From a virus: a stretch of DNA of 23,264 nt. Of the stretch, positions 1 through 7,708 are shown piece after piece. Location: the IMG/VR virus record IMGVR_UViG_3300026184_000191, positions 1 through 23,264 of that record; one strand, given 5' to 3'. A program made the translations under genes and the position numbers. Each line of letters begins with the position of its first letter. Position 1 is the first letter of the stretch. The notes under the pieces were generated by a model that made no database searches, was not told where the DNA came from, and saw only the letters and a program-made list of their open reading frames with translations.

Positions 1-73
1 TATTTCCTGCCCATCCGGTTCATCCTGTACGGTTGCACATTATTTGCGACAAGTTTGCACATTATTTGCGACA
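1..73 (-). mobile_element. Possible end of an IS21-like insertion sequence
   Basis: Two direct copies of a 19-base sequence (ttgcacattatttgcgaca) sit at 33-51 and 55-73, 22 bases apart. On the minus strand each reads TGTCGCAAATAATGTGCAA, beginning with TGT. Tandem transposase-binding repeats at the tip, just before the first transposase gene, are usual for IS21 elements. A minus-strand ATG at 23-21 opens a frame (MNRMGRK) that runs off the window and could be the start of istA. The family call rests only on the repeat layout and TGT tip; no transposase domain is visible. Confidence 0.4.
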
Positions 74-114
74 CGATTTCTGCGCTTTTTTACCTGCTCT
101 CCTGACATTCTGGC

Positions 115-148
115 GCATATAATTATGTTTTACGATATAATTATATGC
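115..148. repeat. Perfect 12-bp inverted repeat
   Basis: GCATATAATTAT at 115-126 is the reverse complement of ATAATTATATGC at 137-148, with a 10-base loop. It lies between the putative IS end and the operon terminator. There is no T tract next to it, so it is not an obvious terminator. It could be a protein-binding site or an insertion scar. Confidence 0.6.
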
Positions 149-170
149 CTTTTAATTCCGGTTTAAAACT

Positions 171-203
171 AAAAAACGGCGCGGTATTCCCACGCCGTTT
201 TGT
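171..203. terminator. Bidirectional intrinsic terminator after the tail operon
   Basis: AAAACGGCG (173-181) pairs with CGCCGTTTT (193-201) around an 11-base loop. An A run lies on the left and T residues on the right, so it can work on either strand. On the minus strand it falls about 30 bases after the stop of the fibre-like gene, which fits the end of the late operon. Confidence 0.8.
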
Positions 204-229
204 TGGTTTAATTCTTACTGTTTATTTAA

Positions 230-1492
230 TTATTGTGCCCGTTTAATACGCTGCCCGTTTAATACCTCCACAACCGGGTGTTTCCACTTGATCGAGCACT
301 CCTGATATGCTTCATTTTTCACCTCGATATCAATTTCAGTTGATCGCATTGTCGGGCTTAGTCCGTCATCGTCTAATATATTAGTGATATTCCATCCAAG
401 CGTAACGAGCACCCAGTCTGTTGCTGTGCCCGGCACAGTGCCCCATTCACTGTAGGTTAATGTGTCCGGGTGCGCCATTCGGATACCAGTAACCGCCGAC
501 GTAGGCCCAACTACATCAAGTTTAGCCAGCACTGACAGCCGTAAATACTTATCCTGAACCACGCGCTGATTCCAGACAAAACGGCGCTTGACTTCGGCAG
601 CAGCGGCATTGTTTTCAAAGGTTGGCAGGGCTGGCGCTGTGTCTCCGGTAGCCCCGGTTGGTGCTACTGCAACATCATTATAAATAATACGGCTCAATGT
701 CTTTTCCGCAATGGCACTCGACGATATCTGTTTTTTAGCTATCTCAAGATCAAGCTGTCTAATCAGGTCGAATATACTGGGATCAGTTAGTATATCCAGA
801 TAGTTGGTACCGTTGGTGTTGATCGTTCCTATTTTTGACAGCAGATCGCCCAGCGCGCCCCATACCTTGCTACTAGTAGGAAAATCGGTCTGATTGGCAG
901 GCAAATTGATATTATTGGCATCATTACTGGTCATGTTAAAAAGGTTCGTAAGTTGTGAACTGATTGAAGTAGAAAGAGAGTTAAGATCTGAGGTTTTCGC
1001 ATAAGTCTCCTGGAGTTTGTCCGGAGTTACTGCGCCGTCCTGGATCAGTTCTGCGATGATCGCCGCCAGCGCTATCTTCTGGGAAGTCACTGCGCGGTCT
1101 TTCAAATAATCCGTATCAATGCTTCCCTTGACAAAGGTGACTTTCTCGCCGTCCCACTTCAGAAAGGTCGTATCCAGTTGCCCGCGATGGATGTTGCGAA
1201 TCGTAGGGATATAGACGCCTTTGCGCTCATCCTGAGCGACGCCGTTAATGAGGACGGCATACACACCGGGATTCAGGTCTAATTCCTCCATATTCCAACG
1301 ATATGTGCCGTCGCCGTTATCTGTGATTGTGCCATCGTCGGTGGTGGCGAGGATAGAACCGGTCAATTGATTATTCGCATCAACCGCCTGCAGTTCGACC
1401 TTGGCGTTCGGCTGGAAGCCATAGACAATGTTTCCGTCGTCATCAATATACGGTTGTGTTTGTAGGACTATACTATCATTCGATACTGCCAT
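230..1492 (-). CDS. Putative tail fibre or tail-tip appendage protein
   Basis: This 420-aa protein is the last gene of the tail operon. The start is supported by GAGGAGAG a few bases upstream of ATG. The N-terminal 95 residues look like a beta-rich module (repeated polar loops such as NGDGTYRWN). A middle part follows with the pattern common in phage fibres, where short repeats around ITSQKIA- and VTPDKLQ-type motifs precede a helical, Asn/Ser-rich stretch (about 165-215). The C-terminal third has beta-sandwich-like composition. No enzyme motif is seen. The position after the tape measure and tip genes supports an adsorption or structural role, but the family is not recognised. The terminator at 171-203 follows directly. 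Confidence 0.6.
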   Translation of the reverse strand: MAVSNDSIVLQTQPYIDDDGNIVYGFQPNAKVELQAVDANNQLTGSILATTDDGTITDNGDGTYRWNMEELDLNPGVYAVLINGVAQDERKGVYIPTIRNIHRGQLDTTFLKWDGEKVTFVKGSIDTDYLKDRAVTSQKIALAAIIAELIQDGAVTPDKLQETYAKTSDLNSLSTSISSQLTNLFNMTSNDANNINLPANQTDFPTSSKVWGALGDLLSKIGTINTNGTNYLDILTDPSIFDLIRQLDLEIAKKQISSSAIAEKTLSRIIYNDVAVAPTGATGDTAPALPTFENNAAAAEVKRRFVWNQRVVQDKYLRLSVLAKLDVVGPTSAVTGIRMAHPDTLTYSEWGTVPGTATDWVLVTLGWNITNILDDDGLSPTMRSTEIDIEVKNEAYQECSIKWKHPVVEVLNGQRIKRAQ

Positions 1493-1521
1493 TGTTCTCT
1501 CCTCACGTCATCGACACATCA

Positions 1522-1956
1522 TCAATTCACAATAAAAGACCGGACTCCACCGACTCGGTAAAATTCTTGCGGACCTATTTTCCTGGCATACAATTTTTTC
1601 GATACCAGCCGCACCCAGTACCCGTCCAACCTTCGATAATCTTCCACGTAATATTCCCGTTCATCATCGACATCCATATTGAAACGCGGCCCCGCCATTC
1701 CCCACGGCGCAAACCAGCACTCACCGGCGTTGGATAACTGAGTAAATATTTCTCCGATTTTCGGCGGGAACTGACGCCATTCCATCCCGTCCGTGCGCCG
1801 AAAGCCATATCGCAAGACCTTGCGGTCCCGCTTAATGTTTTTCCAGACGTTTTTTTCTTCCGTCCACGGATCGGGATCGTGCTTGTACGGTTGCGGGAGC
1901 GTATATTGCACGCCCTTAATCCAGACAACCGGATTGCCTATGCCCCATTGACTCAT
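1522..1956 (-). CDS. Hypothetical tail protein (144 aa)
   Basis: A 144-aa protein rich in Trp, Tyr, Arg and Asp, with no signal peptide or membrane segment. It starts at ATG 1956, where an ATGA overlaps the stop of the 509-aa gene upstream, so the two are translationally coupled. It lies between the large tail-tip protein and the fibre-like protein. That position suggests a small baseplate or tip component, but no family is recognised. A second frame open through the same region (1575-1928) is a shadow. Confidence 0.7.
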   Translation of the reverse strand: MSQWGIGNPVVWIKGVQYTLPQPYKHDPDPWTEEKNVWKNIKRDRKVLRYGFRRTDGMEWRQFPPKIGEIFTQLSNAGECWFAPWGMAGPRFNMDVDDEREYYVEDYRRLDGYWVRLVSKKLYARKIGPQEFYRVGGVRSFIVN

Positions 1957-3482
1957 TGCGCCGCTCCGGTGGCTTCGATGTTGATGGTCTGATTCCGATA
2001 ATAGGTGATGCGATTGACCAGACCGACCTCCTGTGTTCCGGAGCGTATCCAGCGACCTGGACGCAACGCCTCTCCCAGATTGGCGTAATAATGTATCCGG
2101 TGGTACGCGGTTTTTTCGCCGTAGATCGCGTCCATATTATCCACAATCGCCGCTCTCAATCCGGTATTGATCTTTAGGCTGTCGCTGGGATAATAATCCT
2201 GTTTCTTGCGCTTTTGGATGGTGGTTTTCCAGTCCAGGATATCGTCAGGGTTCAGGTTGACCATTTCGCTGAGGTCTGGCTTGATCCGGCTATCCATAAT
2301 AATTTCGCCGCGCTCGGCATACCACATTCCAGAGATCATCTTGGCGACATCGTTCCAGACTTCGGAAGCGGAAGGATTGCTATAATCCGCACGGACATAG
2401 TGGTTCAGAAAGTTTGTTGAGTACCACAAGCGATATTTCATTCCGGCGGAAACCGGCAGCCAGGAAGGGCCACCATCGCCGCCACTTACTCTTATGGATT
2501 GCGTCTCCATATATTGTATCATACCCCAGAATGGACCAGTGCCGTCATCATAATTGTAATGATAACTTTTCACCTGTGTGCGCTCTATTTTGGTCTGTGA
2601 GCCGTCCGGGTTTTCAACGATTACCGAATCTGTATCTGGCACCTGATCTTGAATTGCCGGGTCGTCATACCAGTCTTCGGCATTATTCCAATCCTGCTGC
2701 TCTATGTGGTCAATATTTTCAGGATGCCTCCATTGGCCAACCAGGCGCATCGAGCCTTCTCTGGAGAGATAATAGAACTCCTTGTTTTTTGTAGTGGTAT
2801 GTTCTGCGCCTCGGGAATCATAATATGTATTCGTTCGATAGACATGTAGATACAGCCCGGCATTGAGGATCACTGAACTATCATCATCATCCGTGGCGGT
2901 GATCTGTCCGTCGAGGGTGTATTGCCGCAAAAATAGGGTGTCTCCTTTAGCGAGATCGCTCCAGAACGCCAGCGAATTTTCTTCCAGCGTGACCGGTTCG
3001 GTCAATACGACATCCTGTTTGGTTTTATACGGCGTCTCGAAGTTAAAATAATCGAACAGATAGCCCTCTCTGCCGTTGTCGCCAAAACGAGAAAACGACG
3101 GCAGCAGGAGTTCCTGTACCAGGTCTGATATGTGATCAACCGAGATGTGATAATCGGTGTCCTCATATTTTCCAAAGTTGATACGCCCGCATTGAAAGTC
3201 TTTTAAACGCTTTGTAATTGGGCTTAATGTTAGTTTTTTCACCAGCGTTTTTTGATCTTCCTCGATGCTCTCCACGAAGAACGAATACGGGAGCGGCATT
3301 CCGTATGCGGAGAGTTCAAATTCATCGTCAATATCAAGATTCTGCACCCGCTCGGAGATATTTTTTAAGGAGATCTCGACGGACTTCGCCTCATATTGGT
3401 GCGGCGCGTCCCGTTCGAATCCCACCATAATGGAATCCAGGTCGTCGGCGATCAACTCATCTGTAAAGATGTCCAGTTTCAC
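1953..3482 (-). CDS. Putative tail-tip/baseplate hub protein
   Basis: A 509-aa soluble protein encoded directly after the tape measure, with an ATGA overlap (start 3482, tape-measure stop 3479-3481). In siphophages this slot usually holds distal-tail or tail-associated hub proteins. The first 110 residues (MKLDIFTDELIADDLDSI onward) are beta-rich with many acidic residues, and the last 130 residues again look like a compact beta domain (GRWIRSGTQEVGLVN). No peptidase motif is evident. The function is inferred from gene order and size, not from a recognised domain. Confidence 0.6.
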   Translation of the reverse strand: MKLDIFTDELIADDLDSIMVGFERDAPHQYEAKSVEISLKNISERVQNLDIDDEFELSAYGMPLPYSFFVESIEEDQKTLVKKLTLSPITKRLKDFQCGRINFGKYEDTDYHISVDHISDLVQELLLPSFSRFGDNGREGYLFDYFNFETPYKTKQDVVLTEPVTLEENSLAFWSDLAKGDTLFLRQYTLDGQITATDDDDSSVILNAGLYLHVYRTNTYYDSRGAEHTTTKNKEFYYLSREGSMRLVGQWRHPENIDHIEQQDWNNAEDWYDDPAIQDQVPDTDSVIVENPDGSQTKIERTQVKSYHYNYDDGTGPFWGMIQYMETQSIRVSGGDGGPSWLPVSAGMKYRLWYSTNFLNHYVRADYSNPSASEVWNDVAKMISGMWYAERGEIIMDSRIKPDLSEMVNLNPDDILDWKTTIQKRKKQDYYPSDSLKINTGLRAAIVDNMDAIYGEKTAYHRIHYYANLGEALRPGRWIRSGTQEVGLVNRITYYRNQTINIEATGAAQ

Positions 3483-5560
3483 AGCAATTCTTTCTGTTTG
3501 TCCTCCAGCGCCCGATATGTGCCTTCCGGGTCTTGGATTACCGTGATATCTTTCTGCATCCGGCTCAGTTGCCGCTCCATTGAGCGCAGGGTATCCAGCA
3601 TCTGTGTTGCCGTTTTCCCGTTGCCTATACCGCTTTTCCGCTCAACATTGGTCATCCACTGCTGGAGCATTGGCTCCATTTTGTGCTGTGGCGCCACGAT
3701 TTCCGCTGAGCGTCCTTCGCCGACGATCATCTGCGTGGGCTGAGTTACTGCCGTACCCTCAGCAGCGCCCGGCAGCGAGAATCCGGAGCCGAGCGCATTA
3801 AACATAAATTTCCCGAAGGACATTGTTTCCCCAAAGACGCCGCCGGTGAACAGGTTGAGCAAGAGAAATATTCCGGCGTTTTTCACCATCGTCGCAATCA
3901 GAGACAGGAACGCGGATTCCATCGCCTTAAAGCCATTTTGTCCCTGCAAGGTGGCTTGTGTCCAGGCGCTTTGTAATTGTTCGGTAACCGCCAGCGTAGT
4001 TTTTTGTTGGTTATCAAGTGAATTCACCGCCGCCGTGAGCGCGTCAACCCGGTTCACATCTTTCTGTTCAACCAATTTAATGGGATCAACTATATATCCC
4101 ATTCGCATTTTAGCGTCAATAACACCCTGATATTTTTGGGCCAATTCCTCTAATGCTTCATTATAATTTTTCGTGCTATTGGCTGCATCGTCTACACCCT
4201 TACCAAGATTACTGGCATTTTTAAACGCTTTATCATAATTCTCTTGCGCATCGTTCATCGACTGAATATGCCTGTCAATTTCTTTGTTAAGGTTTTCAAT
4301 GGTTTGTTTTACTTTTTCAGGATCTGCCAGTAGTCCCTCTTGAAACAACGGCACTTCGCCTTGATCCTGTAATTCTTTGCGAATTTGTTTGTCGCGCTCC
4401 AGGGCAAGGGAAAGTCCTGTTACTTGCTGTGTAAGGTCAGCAACTTTTTTTCGTTCTTTTTCCTGTATTTGCTGGAAGGCCTTTAGTCTCATTTGCTCCT
4501 TAAAGGCCGTATTTGCATCATTTATTGCCGTTTCGAGTTTGTTATATCCGGCTTTTTCCAGATCGATATTTCCCAGATAATCAGAATACTTGCTCTGTAG
4601 TATGCCAATGATACGATTGCGCTCCTCGGCAGTTGTATTGCTATTCTGCAGCGTCCGCATCAACGATATAAATTCAATTCGCTGCTGCCGAATTTCATCT
4701 ACAGGAGAAATCTTAATGTAATCTGTAATAGTTTGTATCGTATCTGCATACGAGCCTTTGAGTTGTGCAAGTACAGGTAATAACCTTACTCCAACGGCCA
4801 CCTGTAAATCCTTGGTTGCCGCCTGAGCGCCCTTGGATGTATTGGCGTATTGATCGGCTGTTCTCGCGGCGTCTCCGATGGCATCTTTAGAGCCTTTCAT
4901 AATTAAATTCAATCGCGCCTGAACTTTTTCAGTCGAGGTCAGTTCTCGCTCGCTCTCAATTATGCCGCTATTAAGGGCTTCCTGTTTGAGTTGCGCCTCT
5001 GTTAATACGATTCCATATTTTCGCACGGTCTCGTGATTGCCAACCAAGGCGCTCTGGAAGTCCCGCATTACATCGACATCCTGCGCGTCGTTAAAACTGG
5101 CGACATCCACAGCGAGTTCAGTGAGTCGTTTGGAAAGTTTTGTGGCTTCATCGCGGGCAAAACCGAGCGGGACAAAAGTATCCTGCACCGTGGATGCCAT
5201 CTTGATGAGATCATAGCGGGAGCGATTGATTTTCGCGCTCAGGTTATCTGACCATTGATTGACAGAATCCATATTATCGCCAAAGACCACACTCGCCTTA
5301 CTCAGGCTCTCATTCACGGCGCTGGTTGTATTAATAATCGCCGTCAGCGGCTTCAGCACAGTATAGTATACGGCGGTGAGTCCCCCTGCGATTCCCACCA
5401 GTTTCTGCATAGACAGACCCTGCTTATCTGCCGCGTGACTATATTTCTGTGTTTTTTCTTCAACGTCATCGACCTCAACGCCGATATCCCGCAGCTGTTT
5501 CTTGGCGTCTTTTCCCGCCACAATCACCGCAATTTTCAGATCGCCGAGTTTGGTTGCCAT
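3479..5560 (-). CDS. Tail tape measure protein
   Basis: A 693-aa, largely helical protein. It has long Gln/Lys/Glu-rich coiled-coil stretches (about 330-500) and hydrophobic segments typical of tape measures, near residues 53-78 (LVGIAGGLTAVYYTV) and near 560-580 (AGIFLLLNLFTGGVFG). It sits directly after the frameshifted tail-assembly chaperone, the classic siphophage order. ATG 5560-5558 overlaps the stop of the frameshift product as TAATG. The C-terminal part, with AEGTAVTQPTQMIVGEGR, resembles the end of many tape-measure proteins. By the usual rule of about 0.15 nm per residue it would specify a tail of roughly 100 nm; that is an estimate. Confidence 0.85.
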   Translation of the reverse strand: MATKLGDLKIAVIVAGKDAKKQLRDIGVEVDDVEEKTQKYSHAADKQGLSMQKLVGIAGGLTAVYYTVLKPLTAIINTTSAVNESLSKASVVFGDNMDSVNQWSDNLSAKINRSRYDLIKMASTVQDTFVPLGFARDEATKLSKRLTELAVDVASFNDAQDVDVMRDFQSALVGNHETVRKYGIVLTEAQLKQEALNSGIIESERELTSTEKVQARLNLIMKGSKDAIGDAARTADQYANTSKGAQAATKDLQVAVGVRLLPVLAQLKGSYADTIQTITDYIKISPVDEIRQQRIEFISLMRTLQNSNTTAEERNRIIGILQSKYSDYLGNIDLEKAGYNKLETAINDANTAFKEQMRLKAFQQIQEKERKKVADLTQQVTGLSLALERDKQIRKELQDQGEVPLFQEGLLADPEKVKQTIENLNKEIDRHIQSMNDAQENYDKAFKNASNLGKGVDDAANSTKNYNEALEELAQKYQGVIDAKMRMGYIVDPIKLVEQKDVNRVDALTAAVNSLDNQQKTTLAVTEQLQSAWTQATLQGQNGFKAMESAFLSLIATMVKNAGIFLLLNLFTGGVFGETMSFGKFMFNALGSGFSLPGAAEGTAVTQPTQMIVGEGRSAEIVAPQHKMEPMLQQWMTNVERKSGIGNGKTATQMLDTLRSMERQLSRMQKDITVIQDPEGTYRALEDKQKELL

Positions 5561-6083
5561 TATTTGATATCTTTATCGCGTTTTGCTAAGGTGTGAAGCC
5601 AGAACTGTTTGATGATATCCAGCCAGGTCATTTTTCGGACGTCGTCAATCGGTGTATTATAGACCATACTAACAAGATAGATGATTTGAGCCGGCGTGCG
5701 AGGCGACGCATCACTGGCATCGCGTAGGGCTGAATCTGGAATCCGATGCGCGCGAATAAAGTCAACAAAATCCTGCTGGTTTTGGGATAGAATAAAAAAA
5801 AATCCTCAAACCAGATCTGCGCGAAGACCTCCGCAGGAATCGGTTCGCAATCCCGCTGATCCACGCCGTCAAGAATACAGGTCGTGGCTTTGGCTGCCTG
5901 CTCGGAGGCGATTGCCTTGCCCACCAGTTCAAGCACGTTGCCGCTAAAGATCTCACTCACATCGGTTTCGCCTTTGATTCCGATGATATTGAACAATTTT
6001 TCGATGTCTTTGCCAGTCAGGTCGGTTTTCAGTTGCGCAAAAACCCGCTTGCCGTTGGCTGTCCAGGTATAAGTTGGTTGCAT
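5560..6083 (-). CDS. Tail assembly chaperone, -1 frameshift product (gpGT-like)
   Basis: This is the extended product that arises if ribosomes slip back one base at T TTT TTA (5799-5793). The first 97 residues are shared with the 0-frame protein. The -1 frame then runs 77 codons from ATT at 5793 to TAA at 5562-5560, giving about 174 residues. The -1 frame carries a protein-like sequence (PAQIIYLVSMVYNTPIDD, then VRKMTWLDIIKQFW) and ends exactly at the TAATG joint with the tape-measure start. A weak stem-loop (5766-5784) lies 8 bases past the slippery site. Lambda-type tail chaperones are made this way, and the position before the tape measure agrees. A natural one-base indel in the T9 run is the alternative. 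Confidence 0.7.
5628..6083 (-). CDS. Tail assembly chaperone, 0-frame product (gpG-like)
   Basis: The 0-frame ORF is 151 aa and starts at ATG 6083, two bases after the stop of the 264-aa tail protein. Its N-terminal 97 residues (MQPTYTWTANGKRVF onward) are acidic and helical and plausible as a chaperone that coats the tape measure. After the T9 run the 0 frame continues into a basic, low-complexity-looking sequence (RRLARRLKSS). This may be only the read-through tail of the unslipped product. The same DNA is better protein-coding in the -1 frame, so the functional pair is probably this short form plus the long frameshift form. Confidence 0.7.
   Translation of the reverse strand: MQPTYTWTANGKRVFAQLKTDLTGKDIEKLFNIIGIKGETDVSEIFSGNVLELVGKAIASEQAAKATTCILDGVDQRDCEPIPAEVFAQIWFEDFFLFYPKTSRILLTLFARIGFQIQPYAMPVMRRLARRLKSSILLVWSIIHRLTTSEK
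5793..5799 (-). promoter_or_regulatory. -1 ribosomal frameshift slippery site T TTT TTA
   Basis: On the minus strand a run of nine T ends in A (5802-5793), containing the canonical X XXY YYZ heptamer U UUU UUA in the correct phase: 0-frame codons TTT TTA. After an 8-base spacer, CAAAACC can pair with GG(A)TTTTG around AGCA (5784-5766). Slipping joins the chaperone N-terminus to the frame that ends at the tape-measure start. Confidence 0.7.
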
Positions 6084-6084
6084 A

Positions 6085-6879
6085 TTACTCCAGTGCCAGT
6101 GCGCCGTTGACGGTTACGGTCTGATTTTCGGGGATGACACCATCATCCGCCAGAGAGGTGATCGCGGCAGTATAGTGGCTGTCTGCTGTAATCCGGCGGA
6201 TGCGCCAATACCAATCTTGATTGGCGAGTGCATCGAAAACCGGATCATTATTGTCGATCAGGATGCCTTGGCTTCCGTCGATTCCCGCTGCCGGAAAAGC
6301 AACGCTATCCGCTGACCAATTGGATTGATCGGCGGAGGAATTGACCGAGGCATTAATGCCGCTAAAATCGCTGACATCATCCAGTTCGATGATGAAATGC
6401 GTGCCCACCGGTCGGGGAAGCGCAGTATTCAGAAATTGAAAATCAAGATACGGATCGCGATTGTTCGGGCGCTTCACCACGGTGATATTATCTGGCGTGA
6501 AATCCACTGCGCCAATCACATAGGTTTCAGTCGCGGTTTCGCGTCCGGACTGATTCGCCCGGTCATATAAGGAAAGGCGAACTCGCACTTCCGCAAAATC
6601 ACCATACCAGAGATCGTCGATCGCACTCCAGATCAATGTGAAACGAGTGACTTTCCCGGGGATTGCAAACGTATCCGGATCAAATGAAATATCGTTGGAA
6701 ATATCAGCGGCATTCCAGGTCGTTCCGGCGTCGGTGCTATATTGAAAATCGGCGATGGAGCCGGGATGTGAATAGGGATTCGCGGCCGTGAAGACAATAT
6801 TGATATTGCCCGCAGCATCCAGCGCGTGACTCACTATCTCAAGCGCAATTTCCGAGGGTGTCTTGGTGAGCCGGCTCAT
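6085..6879 (-). CDS. Putative tail protein with Ig/fibronectin-like beta domains
   Basis: A 264-aa beta-rich protein without transmembrane segments. It starts at ATG 6879 in an ATGA overlap with the gene before it. The sequence suggests two consecutive beta-sandwich units. The first, about residues 1-125, includes YSTDAGTTWNAADIS, a pattern common in fibronectin-III-like modules. The second, about 130-250, contains VSDFSGI and QDWYWRIRRIT-type strands. Such modules decorate tail tubes or bind carbohydrate in siphophages. Its place between the DGR and the tail chaperone supports a tail role. The domain call is from sequence impression only. Confidence 0.55.
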   Translation of the reverse strand: MSRLTKTPSEIALEIVSHALDAAGNINIVFTAANPYSHPGSIADFQYSTDAGTTWNAADISNDISFDPDTFAIPGKVTRFTLIWSAIDDLWYGDFAEVRVRLSLYDRANQSGRETATETYVIGAVDFTPDNITVVKRPNNRDPYLDFQFLNTALPRPVGTHFIIELDDVSDFSGINASVNSSADQSNWSADSVAFPAAGIDGSQGILIDNNDPVFDALANQDWYWRIRRITADSHYTAAITSLADDGVIPENQTVTVNGALALE

Positions 6880-7184
6880 ACGTCAATTTCTCCCAGCGTC
6901 ACATCCGCCAATTCGCCCAGCGTCCAGCCTGTAACAGTACCTACCTGCATCGGGACGGGCAGCACACCGTAATTGAGTGCTTCCGGTGTTCCGTAACTGC
7001 CATCACTGTTCTGCACAACCGTGTACAGGATAATCCGGCTGTCTGCATACGCGCTCAAATCCACGTTCGGAAAACTATATTCGAAGCCCGGAAAAGTCGT
7101 GGTGGAACCCAGCAGCGTATCCGTCACCGGATCAGGCGTTGCGCCATCTTGCCGAAATAATTTCACAGTCTGCGGCTGAGACAT
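6876..7184 (-). CDS. Small tail-region protein (102 aa)
   Basis: A 102-aa protein that is beta-rich by composition (for example SRIILYTVVQNSDGSYG) and ends in an acidic segment. Its start at 7184 shares bases with the stop of the upstream gene (TGATG), and its stop overlaps the next start (ATGA), so the three genes are coupled. It may be a minor tail or fibre-associated component. No family is recognised. Confidence 0.65.
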   Translation of the reverse strand: MSQPQTVKLFRQDGATPDPVTDTLLGSTTTFPGFEYSFPNVDLSAYADSRIILYTVVQNSDGSYGTPEALNYGVLPVPMQVGTVTGWTLGELADVTLGEIDV

Positions 7185-7501
7185 CAGACCTCCTCAAGCG
7201 CCTGCCGGGCGGCGGACTTGCATTGCTTCACATAGTCCTCGAATGCGATACGATCAAGATCATCTGGCGCCTTATCCCGGAGGTTGAACTCATCGTTCAC
7301 ATCGTACTTCGCCCGGATCTGCGCATCGACCAACTTCTTGCAGGTGATATCACCTGCGATTTCCACGTAATCGTACTTGTAGAAGGTCTCCGTTTCGCCC
7401 TCAAACTCCTTCGTAACTTCCCGGATGTTGAAGCGGAACTGGGTGACGCTGCCGCGTTCGACAAAGGTCTCTGGATAATCTTTTGATGTGCCTGTTTTCA
7501 T
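7184..7501 (-). CDS. Small phage tail-region protein (105 aa)
   Basis: A 105-aa charged, soluble protein. It has a beta-rich first half (TQFRFNIREVTKEFEGETE) and a helical C-terminus (FEDYVKQCKSAARQALEEV). It starts at ATG 7501 with GTTGAGGA as a ribosome binding site. It begins only 39 bases after the stop of the truncated reverse transcriptase, so the break point of the DGR lies directly before it. No family is recognised; its coupling to the downstream tail genes suggests it belongs to the tail operon rather than to the DGR. Confidence 0.7.
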   Translation of the reverse strand: MKTGTSKDYPETFVERGSVTQFRFNIREVTKEFEGETETFYKYDYVEIAGDITCKKLVDAQIRAKYDVNDEFNLRDKAPDDLDRIAFEDYVKQCKSAARQALEEV

Positions 7502-7540
7502 AGTATCCTCAACTCAGTGTGTAATACCGATTAATCTTTT

Positions 7541-7708
7541 TTATTGCTGTTTCAGCATCTCTGCAATCTTGGGTAAATATATGTCCGGATTTTTGTCTAC
7601 CATCTGTACTTCGTGATAATGCGTTTTTTTTCGCCGGGCGTTTTGATGCGCCAGGTGAATATTCTCTATGGCACAGACATCCTGGTATAAGTTGCCGTAG
7701 CGCTTCAT
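7541..7708 (-). pseudogene. Truncated DGR reverse transcriptase (N-terminal 55 codons)
   Basis: This short ORF begins MKRYGNLYQDVCAIENI and continues with LAHQNARR and EVQMVDKNPDIYL. It matches, from memory, the conserved N-terminus of DGR reverse transcriptases (the start MKRYGNL, then the ARK/ARR and the VQxVDKNPDxYL segments). It has a strong ribosome binding site (GGGGAGG, 9 bases before ATG) and lies immediately 3' of the template repeat, the normal position of the RT. It ends at TAA after KIAEMLKQQ. An intact enzyme is some 300 residues longer and carries the YxDD catalytic motif, which is found in no plausible frame here. The gene is therefore a remnant or a deletion product, unless the rest lies elsewhere in the genome. 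Confidence 0.85.

Noticed and set aside
33-73. CRISPR-like direct repeats
   Set aside because: Only two adjacent 19-base copies with a three-base gap, no spacer array; better explained as transposase-binding repeats.
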